This document shows positions 7,238 to 13,306 of a stretch of DNA of 13,306 nt, in pieces. Under the pieces are notes generated by a model. That model saw only the letters and a program-made list of their open reading frames with translations, did not search any database and had not been told where the DNA came from. The stretch is from Anaerolineae bacterium (GTDB taxonomy: Bacteria; Chloroflexota; Anaerolineae; JAFGEY01): contig JAFGEY010000080.1 of assembly GCA_016931365.1 (NCBI GenBank), positions 1 through 13,306 of the forward strand. The letters run 5' to 3'. A program made the position numbers and the translations under genes. Numbering within the stretch: position 1 is the stretch's first letter; each line of letters starts with the position of its first letter.

Positions 7238-8134
7238 TTATATATTGTTAAAATAAGACGATTGTGCCAGGGTATTCAGCATTTCCGGCAATGCTGCGAT
7301 TTCGTCGAGGGCGTATCCCAGGCGATGAGTTTTGACTGCTTGAATGCACCATTCCGGCGTATACGGCGTGCGCAGGAGGAAAAAGGGGATGCCCATCAAT
7401 AGGGGTAGCGCGCCGGGCAGCGAAAAGGTGTCGGCGACGACGGCAAGCTGCGGATCCCGGTTCTGCTCGCCGCACAGCGCTTTATAATAGATCGGGCGGC
7501 GCAGATCGATCTGGCGCTCTGGCGTCACCGCCCAACGCTGGATTTCGCCCAGTTCGGGGTGGACAAAATGGTGCGGCCAATCGGGAGCCATCGCGTATTG
7601 GCGCGTATCGCCCAAAATATCGATCACGCCGTCGAGGTTGAGCGTGTCGATCTGCCGGCGCACCTTGTCGCCTAGCGAGTTGGTCAGGATCATCGGTGTG
7701 CGATCCGGGTGAGCAATGAGCACGTTGAGCGCGTCGCGCGCGCCGGGGCGAAAAGCAGGGGGTATCTCGGCGGTGTGGCGATGAAAGAGGTGATTGATGC
7801 AGTCCATCGCCGGGTCGTACTCGGCATTGGAGAAGGTGCGTTCGATGGCCCGCACATAGTCCGGGTTGCCGTTCAGCATCGTTTGCAGCGTCGTCGTGTT
7901 GAGGATGAACGCGCCCTCGTCGCAGTAGGAGGCGATCAGCCCGTTGACGGCCCACCAGTAGAGATGTGGGGCGTCAAGCAATTTCCTTTGCGTGACCAGG
8001 TAATCACGCTCCAACTGAGCATAGGGCACGCCAATAATCTCATCGGCCAGGGTGCGCAGCGATTTGTGGCGCAAGGTTTCAGCCTGGGTTTCTTCAGCGG
8101 TGAGCGTGCCGTCAAAATCGATGATGATGCGCAA
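7238..8134 (-). CDS. HAD-superfamily hydrolase (phosphatase-like)
   Basis: This is a 298-residue HAD-fold protein. Motif I is IIIDFDGTLT (nucleophile D6, acid/base D8). Motif II is probably ILTNS (T151-S153), and motif III probably K218 in PIYYKAL. The motif IV region reads VVADTFSLPGALPLLMGIPFFLL: it keeps one acidic residue (D235) but has leucine where the second acidic residue of GDxxxD is expected. An insert of about 110 residues between motifs I and II (about 20-128) would be a helical cap. TTG 8134 is chosen because DFDG must sit near the N-terminus and GGAG (8140-8143) lies 5 nt upstream. Translation from further upstream would run through the preceding methyltransferase gene. The gap to that gene is 19 nt, so it is the last gene of the operon. 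Small-molecule phosphatase activity is likely; the substrate is unknown. Confidence 0.75.
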   Translation of the reverse strand: MRIIIDFDGTLTAEETQAETLRHKSLRTLADEIIGVPYAQLERDYLVTQRKLLDAPHLYWWAVNGLIASYCDEGAFILNTTTLQTMLNGNPDYVRAIERTFSNAEYDPAMDCINHLFHRHTAEIPPAFRPGARDALNVLIAHPDRTPMILTNSLGDKVRRQIDTLNLDGVIDILGDTRQYAMAPDWPHHFVHPELGEIQRWAVTPERQIDLRRPIYYKALCGEQNRDPQLAVVADTFSLPGALPLLMGIPFFLLRTPYTPEWCIQAVKTHRLGYALDEIAALPEMLNTLAQSSYFNNI

Positions 8135-8139
8135 GGGGA

Positions 8140-8143
8140 CTCC
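8140..8143 (-). promoter_or_regulatory. Shine-Dalgarno deciding a TTG start (HAD gene)
   Basis: On the minus strand GGAG lies 5 nt before TTG 8134. No ATG or GTG occurs between the upstream stop codon (8154) and the DFDGT motif, so this site fixes TTG as the start. Confidence 0.65.
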
Positions 8144-8153
8144 AGATGGGTGG

Positions 8154-9170
8154 CTATTTTGCGGCCGTGATCCACGGATCGCGGCCGCCGGGCAGCACGT
8201 TGGGCGCGGCGAGTTGGGTAGCCACCTGCGCGCCAGTGCGCAGCAAGTCGTCCAACGCGTCGATGCTTGTCGGGTGCCGTTCCGGGGAAAGCGCGTCATA
8301 GAGCAGCCAGGCGAATGCCGCACCGCAGTGGGTGGTTTGCGCACTGCCGAACCCGATCTCGTCCAGCCACTTGAGCCACGTCGACGCCGACGGATGCCGC
8401 AGCGTCAGCTTAGACGCCTGGGCGATCGACGGGCGCAGTTGCTCCAGGCGTTCGACGGTCAGCGTATCTTGGGTGATGTCCTTGCCATCGGGTGTCAGCA
8501 CGATTCGAGCTTTTTCTTGGGGCATCGCCAGGGTGAGGCCATAGTGGTTCACCCGCTCGCCGCCGACGTTGCGATGGTAGATGACGAGCTTGCAGGCATC
8601 ATTTCCAACCCCCGTCAGCCAGGCTTCAAACTCGCCTTCGCCACGGTAGCATTCCAGCCCTTCGTAGGACAGCCGCAGTTTGCCTTCCGGCCGCAATACG
8701 CGGTGCAATTCTTGCAGCGTCCGGTAGGGATCGGGCGTCTGCTCGACCGACGAGGCGGCGGCGATGCCGTCAAAAGTGTTGTCGCCATAGGGAAGTGGTT
8801 GCCCCGGCTCGACATAGATGAACGTGGCGTTGTCGATGCCCAGGCGGGCGGCGTTTTCCCGGCACACCTCGACGCGGCGCTGCGAGCCGTCGACGCCGGT
8901 CACGCGATCGACAAAGGGGGCCAAAATCAGCGAAGGCCAGCCGTCGCCGGGGCCAAAGTCGAGGATGTGGCCGCCACTTTGCCCGGCAGTGGACAGGAAA
9001 TCGAACAGCGAGCCGCGGTCAGTCCAGTGGCCGCGGTCGGTCACGTCAAAGGGCTGATAAATGATCGGCAGGCTGCGCCCCGACTGCGAATCCATGTGGT
9101 CGTACAGCAGCCCGGCGGACGTGCAGGGTGTGGGATTCAGGTTTTGTTCGATCCAGTCGATAGAATCCAT
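8154..9170 (-). CDS. Class I SAM-dependent methyltransferase
   Basis: This is a 338-residue Rossmann-fold methyltransferase. Motif I is HILDFGPGDGWPSL (68-81), the acidic end of strand 2 is GVDGS (92-96), and a post-I segment reads LPYGDNTFDGIAAASSVEQTPDPYRTLQELHRVLRPEGKL (126-165), the usual Methyltransf_11 pattern. About 170 further residues follow, which is long for the family and may form a substrate-recognition domain. ATG 9170 is chosen; GTG 9173, immediately before it, is 9 nt from a GAGG and may be the true start. Reading from a TTG at 9284 would overlap the upstream PLP-enzyme stop and add a Pro/Arg-rich leader unlike any family member. The gene follows the PLP enzyme and precedes the HAD gene on the same strand. 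A small-molecule acceptor is likely but cannot be named. Confidence 0.8.
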   Translation of the reverse strand: MDSIDWIEQNLNPTPCTSAGLLYDHMDSQSGRSLPIIYQPFDVTDRGHWTDRGSLFDFLSTAGQSGGHILDFGPGDGWPSLILAPFVDRVTGVDGSQRRVEVCRENAARLGIDNATFIYVEPGQPLPYGDNTFDGIAAASSVEQTPDPYRTLQELHRVLRPEGKLRLSYEGLECYRGEGEFEAWLTGVGNDACKLVIYHRNVGGERVNHYGLTLAMPQEKARIVLTPDGKDITQDTLTVERLEQLRPSIAQASKLTLRHPSASTWLKWLDEIGFGSAQTTHCGAAFAWLLYDALSPERHPTSIDALDDLLRTGAQVATQLAAPNVLPGGRDPWITAAK

Positions 9171-9276
9171 CACTGTGCCATTCCTCGTGTCGATGGAGAC
9201 CGTCGGCACGGCTTGGTGAAGAGGCCTGACGACGCGCGCTGTGCACGGCTTTTGGGGCGGTGCCAAGCGATCCGTT

Positions 9277-10449
9277 TCAGGCAAAGAAGGTCTTGATCGC
9301 CTCGATCAAGACTTCGATGTCGTCCTGGGTGTTGTATCCCTGCACCGACAGGCGGATCATCGGCCGGCCGTTCCAGGTCAGCACCGGAATTTCGATGCTG
9401 TATTCCCGGTGCAGGTGCGCCCATAACGCCTGGGTGTCGCATAAAGGCAGCGGGATGGATGCCATCTGCGCGAACCACTCCGGCCCATCCGGTGTGAGCG
9501 GAGCGAGGCCGGTGTGCTGTGCGAGTTCGTGCCGGGCATAGCGTACCAGGTCGTGGCAGTTTTGCTGAACGGCAGGCCAGTCGTGCTCGTGCAAAAACCG
9601 GATGGCCGACGGTACGGCCAGAAATGCCGCCAGATCCCGCGTGCCTTGCGTTTGCTGCTCGTCGACAAAGCGGGTGATGTGCGGCGTTTCATTTCCCCAG
9701 CCCCAACTGATCACCAACGGTTCCAGCATCCCCTGCATCTCTTTGCGGGCATAGAGAAAAGCCGATCCCTTGGGCGCGAGCAGCCATTTGTGGCAGTTGC
9801 CCGTGTACAGGTCTGCGCCCAACTCATCCAGTTGCAGTGGAATTTGTCCCGGTGCGTGTGCGCCGTCGATGACGGTGATGATGCCGGCGTCTCTGGCCCG
9901 GCGCGCCAATTTTCTGACTGGTAAAATCCACGCTGTGGGCGAGGTGATGTGGCTGAAAAAGAGCACCCGAGTATGTTCGGTCACCCCGGCCCAGACGGAC
10001 TCGACCACCTGCTCAGCCGATTCGATGGGTACGGGGATCGGCTGCCGGATATAGCGCGCGCCGCACTTGACGCAGTTGAATTCCCAGGTGCGATCGATGG
10101 CTCCGTATTCGTGGTCGGTGGATAGCACCTGATCGCCGGGTTGGAGATGGAGCGATCGCGCAATGATGTTGAGGCCAAAGGTGGCATTGACCACGTAGAC
10201 CAGGTTGTCCGGGTCTGCTCCGACGTATTCGGCCAATGCCCGTCTTGCCTCGTGGATCGCGTCGCCGTGCTTGCGGCCGAATTCGATCGGCTGGCGCTCC
10301 AACTCGAGCTGCCAGTCCTGATAGGCCTGGAAGACCGTCCGCGGGCACGCGCCCTGCGAGCCGTGATTCAAGAACACCACGTCCGGGCGAAGCAGGAACA
10401 GCTCTTTCAGATTGATCTCGGTGTGCGTTGTCTTGTCGATGATGTGCAT
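9277..10449 (-). CDS. Class V aminotransferase fold PLP enzyme (isopenicillin N epimerase-like)
   Basis: This is a 390-residue fold-type I PLP protein of the class V group, which covers aminotransferases, cysteine desulfurases, lyases and isopenicillin N epimerase. The N-terminal FLNHGSQGACPRTV is a family hallmark. N88-A-T holds the phosphate/ring region, IDGAHAPGQ contributes D195 and H198, and GNCHKWLLAPKG carries the Schiff-base lysine K221. QGTRD (268-272) and RLSVQGYNT (366-374) complete the active site. No cysteine sits at the position of the IscS/SufS catalytic cysteine near the C-terminus, so a desulfurase is unlikely. ATG 10449 is supported by AAGGA 5 nt upstream. The downstream methyltransferase starts about 106 nt after its stop, and the esterase gene lies 51 nt upstream. 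The fold is sure; the substrate and reaction type (epimerase, transaminase or lyase) are not. Confidence 0.88.
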   Translation of the reverse strand: MHIIDKTTHTEINLKELFLLRPDVVFLNHGSQGACPRTVFQAYQDWQLELERQPIEFGRKHGDAIHEARRALAEYVGADPDNLVYVVNATFGLNIIARSLHLQPGDQVLSTDHEYGAIDRTWEFNCVKCGARYIRQPIPVPIESAEQVVESVWAGVTEHTRVLFFSHITSPTAWILPVRKLARRARDAGIITVIDGAHAPGQIPLQLDELGADLYTGNCHKWLLAPKGSAFLYARKEMQGMLEPLVISWGWGNETPHITRFVDEQQTQGTRDLAAFLAVPSAIRFLHEHDWPAVQQNCHDLVRYARHELAQHTGLAPLTPDGPEWFAQMASIPLPLCDTQALWAHLHREYSIEIPVLTWNGRPMIRLSVQGYNTQDDIEVLIEAIKTFFA

Positions 10450-10465
10450 AGATATCCTTTATTGT

Positions 10466-10491
10466 ACGCTCCGGCGTGGGAACGAGAAAAT
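10466..10491 (-). repeat. REP-like repeat, truncated copy
   Basis: On the plus strand this reads ACGCTCCGGCGT (ACGC/GCGT stem with a TCCG loop) followed by GGGAACGAGAAAAT (10478-10491). The latter 14 bases recur exactly at 13016-13029. A complete palindromic unit would have a matching CGTTCCC left arm, which is missing here. The repeat lies 9 nt downstream of the esterase stop codon, in the 51-nt gap before the PLP-enzyme gene. Confidence 0.6.
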
Positions 10492-10500
10492 GATCCAGTG

Positions 10501-11424
10501 CTATACATATTTTCTGACAAACGCTTCGACAATATCTAGCACGGCCTCCGTCCAGAATGGAGCCCCGCCGTGATCGGCGCCTTTTACTTGATAACATTCG
10601 GTCACCTGGCCTGCCTTTTTCAAGGCCTCGAACAGCATCACGCTTTGCCCAAAGGGTACCAGGCGATCCTTGTCGCCGTGTAGGATCAAAATCGGTGGGA
10701 TCGCCCGCTCCGGCGAAATGTAGGTCATTGGAACGGTTGGCCTGACACGCTCCGGATTTTCGAGCACGTTCATCCCGCCGATCAACATCCCTTCCGGCGA
10801 GTCCGGCGCGACGTGATCCATTGTGGAAGGTTCTTGACACATTTTGCTGACGTCGGACGGGCCATAATAATCAATGACGGCCTTGAGCGAAATGGGATCG
10901 TTCGTAGGAGATTCATCATCCAGCGTCGGATTGTCCAGCGTCACGCCGGCCATCACGACTGTATGCCCGCCCGAAGAATCGCCCCACAGGAGGATTCTTT
11001 CGGGATCGACGTGATAGGCGGCGGCGTGTTTTATCATAAAGCGGATCGCCGTCTTGGTGTCCTTGATCTGGGCCGGAAACGGGGCCAGCGTAGAAGGTCG
11101 ATACTCGACGATGGCGACCACAAAGCCGCGCCGGGCAAAGCGCCCGAGTTGGATCAGCGACAGGCCGGTGTTTTGTTTGAACCACGCCGATCCCTGCACA
11201 AAGAGGATCAGCGGAAAGGTGAGCGTTTCGCCTTCGCGCTGCATCGGCTCGATGATGTGCAGGTGAAGCGGCACGCCCGATTTTCGCGCGTACTCGACGC
11301 CGAGGTGGGTGACGCAGGCAAGATCGCTGAAGTCGGCAGGAATGACGATGATCCCATCAGTAAAGACGGCGCTTGCGGAAAACGTTTCATAGCTGCTGGG
11401 TTGTGGTGGGATGAGTTTGGCCAA
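10501..11424 (-). CDS. Alpha/beta-hydrolase fold esterase/peptidase-like protein
   Basis: This is a 307-residue hydrolase. An oxyanion-hole element VQGSAW (76-81) takes the place of HGGG. The nucleophile elbow is LLWGDSSGGH with S150 (GDSSG). The catalytic acid is D253 in HGDKDRLVP and the histidine is H285 in GADHGG, so the triad is complete. About 60 residues precede the hydrolase core. TTG 11424 is preferred because a perfect GGAGG (11430-11434) lies 5 nt upstream and the codons before it would run into the gene ahead. The gap to the preceding MBL gene is 29 nt. No signal peptide is seen, so the protein is probably cytoplasmic. Relatives are acyl-esterases or feruloyl-esterase-like enzymes. 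In this operon it may remove an acyl or ester group from the pathway substrate, which is inference. Confidence 0.85.
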   Translation of the reverse strand: MAKLIPPQPSSYETFSASAVFTDGIIVIPADFSDLACVTHLGVEYARKSGVPLHLHIIEPMQREGETLTFPLILFVQGSAWFKQNTGLSLIQLGRFARRGFVVAIVEYRPSTLAPFPAQIKDTKTAIRFMIKHAAAYHVDPERILLWGDSSGGHTVVMAGVTLDNPTLDDESPTNDPISLKAVIDYYGPSDVSKMCQEPSTMDHVAPDSPEGMLIGGMNVLENPERVRPTVPMTYISPERAIPPILILHGDKDRLVPFGQSVMLFEALKKAGQVTECYQVKGADHGGAPFWTEAVLDIVEAFVRKYV

Positions 11425-11429
11425 ATTTT

Positions 11430-11434
11430 CCTCC
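11430..11434 (-). promoter_or_regulatory. Shine-Dalgarno deciding a TTG start (esterase gene)
   Basis: On the minus strand a full GGAGG lies 5 nt before TTG 11424. No better-placed ATG or GTG exists between the upstream stop (11454) and the conserved esterase domain. Confidence 0.7.
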
Positions 11435-11453
11435 GTGAATGTTCGTCTAATTT

Positions 11454-12044
11454 CTAATCCATCGTCCTGATCAGCCCGTGTGCGGGATAGATTTGTGTCG
11501 CACCCCGTTCTCGGAGGCGCTGCCACGTTGCCAACGCGACGGGGTTATCGAACGCATGCGCTTCCGGTGGGAGATCGCCGGTAAAGACCGAGCCGTCATC
11601 GAGCAGGAGCGAGATGCAGTGATCCGAGTGGCCGGGCGTGTGAAGGATTTCTCCGGCAATCCCGATCTGGCCGAGTAACTCGCGGCTCTGCGCGCATGAA
11701 ATGACCACATTGCCCTCTTGAGTGATCTCCGCATAATGGTCAGCCGGCTTGGTCCAGGTCTTCATCATCGGGATGGCCTCAAGCTGAACATCGAGCACGA
11801 GCAGGGGAATGCCTTCGCGCTTGAGCTCTTCGCCAAGCCCGGCGTGATCGATGTGGTAATGGGTGGCCAAGGCGTAACGAATCTCGTGCAAGGGCACGTC
11901 CATCCGCTGGAGGTTGGCCTTCATCGTGCCAAGTGTGCCCGGCCAGCCAATGTCAACCAGCAGGCGCGACGTACCTGCGCTGACCACCCAGTAGTTGGTC
12001 GAGCGATAGCCGACGTTGACAATGGTCGTTGGTGGATGTTCCAT
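11454..12044 (-). CDS. Metallo-beta-lactamase fold hydrolase, short form
   Basis: This is a 196-residue MBL-fold protein with a full set of dinuclear metal ligands: H62, H64, D66 and H67 in THYHIDHAG, H139 in TPGHSDH, D157 in FTGDL and H189 in YPAHG. It is therefore likely an active zinc or iron hydrolase. At under 200 residues it is the minimal form of the fold, with no room for an extra substrate domain. ATG 12044 is chosen: the previous gene's TGA (12048-12046) is followed by one base and then this ATG, an arrangement typical of translational coupling. ATG 12056 would overlap the preceding gene by 11 nt, and neither start has a good Shine-Dalgarno. Glyoxalase II-like thioesterase or lactonase activity is possible. 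Nothing indicates beta-lactam resistance. Confidence 0.85.
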   Translation of the reverse strand: MEHPPTTIVNVGYRSTNYWVVSAGTSRLLVDIGWPGTLGTMKANLQRMDVPLHEIRYALATHYHIDHAGLGEELKREGIPLLVLDVQLEAIPMMKTWTKPADHYAEITQEGNVVISCAQSRELLGQIGIAGEILHTPGHSDHCISLLLDDGSVFTGDLPPEAHAFDNPVALATWQRLRERGATQIYPAHGLIRTMD

Positions 12045-12045
12045 A

Positions 12046-12912
12046 TCAAAGCTCATAGATGCCGTCGGGATTGAAGGAGACGCTGGTGCGCCCGATCGTG
12101 ACGATGCTGCGGACGGACGCGTTTGGAAAATTCGATGGTTTGACCTCCACCTCCGCCGTGCCGGCCACGATTTGCTCGCAGGCGGCGATCGCGTCCGGCA
12201 GCACGTCCTCGCCCAAAGGCTCTCCCAATGGGCGGAAATCATAATGGCCGTTGAAATAGCGGTCATAGCGATCGCCCAGGCTGTGCAGGCGTTTCAGGTA
12301 GCGCAGCGCCTTTTCGATCGACGTGAAGCGAGGCGTGCCCGGTTCGCCGCCGCCCAGGCCGAGGTTGCAGTTGCAGGCGTCGCCCAGGAACAGCGAGCGC
12401 GATGTTTCGTCCAGGAATGTGATTGATCCGGCGGTGTGGCCCGGGCAGGCATAGACGATGATCCTGCGGTTGCCCAGGTCGATGACCTGCTCGTCCTCCA
12501 GGGGATAGAGCGGCGGCGGCGGCCCCCATTCGGTCACGTCCTCCTCAAGGTGGTACGGATAGCGGCCCTTTTCGCGCGCGGCGATCCACTTGATGTAGCC
12601 GATGCGGCCTTCGATGCTGAGGCCGATGCGCCCGCCGGTGCTAAAGTCGGCCATGTCGTTGGGGTGGATATAAGCGTTGTCGAACGCGCCGGCCCCGCCC
12701 ACGTGATCCACGTGGTTGTGGGTGTAGCAGACCATCAGCGGCTTGTCGGTCAGGGTGCGGATGAATCCTTTCAGGTCGCCGATGCCTACGCCGGTGTCAA
12801 TGACCATCGCTTTCTTGTCGCCGACGAGCAGAAAGATGGACGCGCAGTCAAATTCGCCGATCTCGTAGCTGCCGGGGGAGATTTCTTTGTAGGGAAAGGC
12901 TTGTATTTTCAT
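12046..12912 (-). CDS. Metallo-beta-lactamase fold hydrolase, long form
   Basis: This is a 288-residue MBL-fold hydrolase and the first gene of the probable operon. Metal ligands are H65, H67, D69 and H70 in THNHVDHVGG, H159 in CPGHTAGS, D178 in FLGDAC and H223 in FNGHYD. The core strand AMVIDTGVG (35-43) precedes them. An insert of about 50 residues between the first and second ligand groups (95-145), containing GPPPPLYP, and a C-terminal segment of about 65 residues distinguish it from the shorter neighbour. ATG 12912 has AGGAA 8 nt upstream and starts close to the first beta strand. Extending the frame further upstream adds a stretch unlike the family and crosses the repeat and the preceding stop. 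The gene runs directly into the next MBL gene. The substrate is unknown. Confidence 0.87.
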   Translation of the reverse strand: MKIQAFPYKEISPGSYEIGEFDCASIFLLVGDKKAMVIDTGVGIGDLKGFIRTLTDKPLMVCYTHNHVDHVGGAGAFDNAYIHPNDMADFSTGGRIGLSIEGRIGYIKWIAAREKGRYPYHLEEDVTEWGPPPPLYPLEDEQVIDLGNRRIIVYACPGHTAGSITFLDETSRSLFLGDACNCNLGLGGGEPGTPRFTSIEKALRYLKRLHSLGDRYDRYFNGHYDFRPLGEPLGEDVLPDAIAACEQIVAGTAEVEVKPSNFPNASVRSIVTIGRTSVSFNPDGIYEL

Positions 12913-12951
12913 GTTGAGTGTTCCTTTTGTAGGTTGTGTATCGTGATTCTT

Positions 12952-12965
12952 CGTACGGCGTACGG
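12952..12965. repeat. Tandem CGTACGG heptamer
   Basis: CGTACGG occurs twice head-to-tail. Each copy contains the 6-bp palindrome CGTACG, spaced 7 bp apart. It lies about 40 nt upstream of the first MBL gene and could be an operator, but 14 bases in a GC-rich genome are weak evidence. Confidence 0.4.
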
Positions 12966-12994
12966 CAGTCTCCGCCTGCACGGTTTTGTGAAAA

Positions 12995-13029
12995 GGCATT
13001 CTCATATGGGAGCGGGGGAACGAGAAAAT
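12995..13029 (-). repeat. REP-like repeat, longer copy
   Basis: The plus strand starts with GGCATTCTC and ends with GGGAACGAGAAAAT (13016-13029), identical over 14 bases to 10478-10491. Allowing one mismatch, the match reaches 18 bases. The two halves could have formed an imperfect hairpin in the ancestral unit. It lies 10 nt downstream of the stop codon of the AT-rich gene, mirroring the placement of the first copy relative to the esterase stop. Confidence 0.55.
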
Positions 13030-13039
13030 CTGGTCATCC

Positions 13040-13306
13040 TCAATAATCCCAACTGGAAAACCACACTTTTTGAGAATCCACGTCAATTATCAGCAATTCT
13101 CCATTATGAAAATACAGAGAATTACGACCACAACAACGCTCATTTGCTAAAAATAAAATTTTGTTCGAGTTCAAGAGATTTATCAGTTGTTCATCACCCC
13201 AATATTTATAAGGATCATTGCCCACCTTACCAATACCTGCACTCCCTATCCCAAAAGAAGCATTACATCCAATTTCTGGCGGGACTGGGCCCGATTTCCA
13301 CTCGTC
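13040..13306 (-). CDS. AT-rich hypothetical protein, C-terminal part, cut by window edge
   Basis: An open minus-strand frame runs from the window edge to TGA 13040 and encodes at least 88 residues. The visible part begins DEWKSGPVPPEIG, continues through a Gly-rich GIGSAGIGKVG segment and ends with ELLIIDVDSQKVWFSSWDY. The true start lies outside; GTG 13225 is internal. Composition is strikingly different from the neighbours: bases 13081-13200 have 41 G/C out of 120 by hand count, against about 62% in a nearby 60-bp block of the MBL gene. Codons are A/T-ending (AAT, AAA, TTT). Two adjacent cysteines occur in ERCCGRN. I do not recognise the family. The small acidic-aromatic style recalls immunity or effector-associated proteins, but that is a guess. 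Foreign composition suggests recent transfer. Confidence 0.6.
   Translation of the reverse strand, partial: DEWKSGPVPPEIGCNASFGIGSAGIGKVGNDPYKYWGDEQLINLLNSNKILFLANERCCGRNSLYFHNGELLIIDVDSQKVWFSSWDY

Larger units (their letters stand above)
12913..13039 (-). promoter_or_regulatory. Leader of the minus-strand operon (promoter presumed here)
   Basis: This 127-bp gap separates the AT-rich gene at the right edge from the MBL operon and is the only sizeable space where the operon's promoter could lie. It holds a tandem 7-mer and a REP-like repeat, both listed separately. I could not find a convincing pair of -35 and -10 hexamers on the minus strand, so the exact promoter is not called. Confidence 0.35.

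Noticed and set aside
9171..9284. N-terminal extension of the methyltransferase from TTG 9284
   Set aside because: The 38 extra residues are Pro/Arg-rich with no conservation signal, and the start would overlap the upstream stop; ATG 9170 or GTG 9173 fits better.
8052..9296. Long plus-strand reading frame (414 codons) opposite the methyltransferase and HAD genes
   Set aside because: It is Arg/Gln/Val-rich with no motif, and it spans two genes with clear catalytic motifs on the other strand, so it is a GC shadow.
9277..10449. Naming the PLP enzyme cefD or calling a beta-lactam pathway together with the MBL genes
   Set aside because: The class V family is broad, no peptide synthetase or IPNS gene is present, and MBL folds here are generic hydrolases.
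13040..13306. Assigning the edge protein to SMI1/KNR4 (SUKH) immunity proteins
   Set aside because: The short acidic-aromatic C-terminus is only vaguely similar and the diagnostic N-terminal motifs are outside the window or absent.

Overview
The window is GC-rich, bacterial and gene-dense. The gene content suggests a member of the Chloroflexota, probably the Anaerolineae: a divergent GyrA, a zinc-ribbon Ser/Thr kinase with Ig-like repeats, a DUF3267-type fragment, a methylcobamide-type UroD homologue and frequent TTG starts. This placement is an inference from protein style and has not been tested by a search.

Layout, plus strand (1-7125). The window opens inside a type II topoisomerase A subunit (gyrA), two codons before the catalytic tyrosine motif. 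Two tandem histidine-phosphatase paralogues follow with almost no gaps, the first 7 nt after gyrA and the second with its Shine-Dalgarno overlapping the previous stop. Next come a 646-residue kinase (N-terminal zinc ribbon, kinase domain, two beta-sandwich repeats, C-terminal membrane anchor), a 5'-truncated DUF3267-like remnant, and a UroD/MtaA-like protein with its own strong Shine-Dalgarno.

Layout, minus strand (7238-13306). Six genes run convergently towards the UroD-like gene and form one probable operon. In transcription order they are: metallo-beta-lactamase (MBL) fold hydrolase (12912), second MBL hydrolase (12044), alpha/beta-hydrolase esterase (11424), class V PLP enzyme (10449), SAM methyltransferase (9170) and HAD-like phosphatase (8134). 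Upstream, at the right edge, is the 3' end of an AT-rich gene of unknown function. Its composition differs sharply from everything else in the window.

How the genes may work together. The first group joins DNA topology to small-molecule or protein phosphatases and a membrane-tethered kinase. The operon looks like a small-molecule modification or breakdown pathway (two metal hydrolases, an esterase, a PLP enzyme, a methyltransferase, a phosphatase), but no substrate can be read from the sequence. Two copies of a REP-like palindromic repeat lie 9-10 nt downstream of minus-strand stop codons. One of them sits near the edge of the AT-rich segment. No RNA genes, CRISPR arrays, insertion sequences or strong terminators were seen. 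No stretch over 300 bases lacks a gene.
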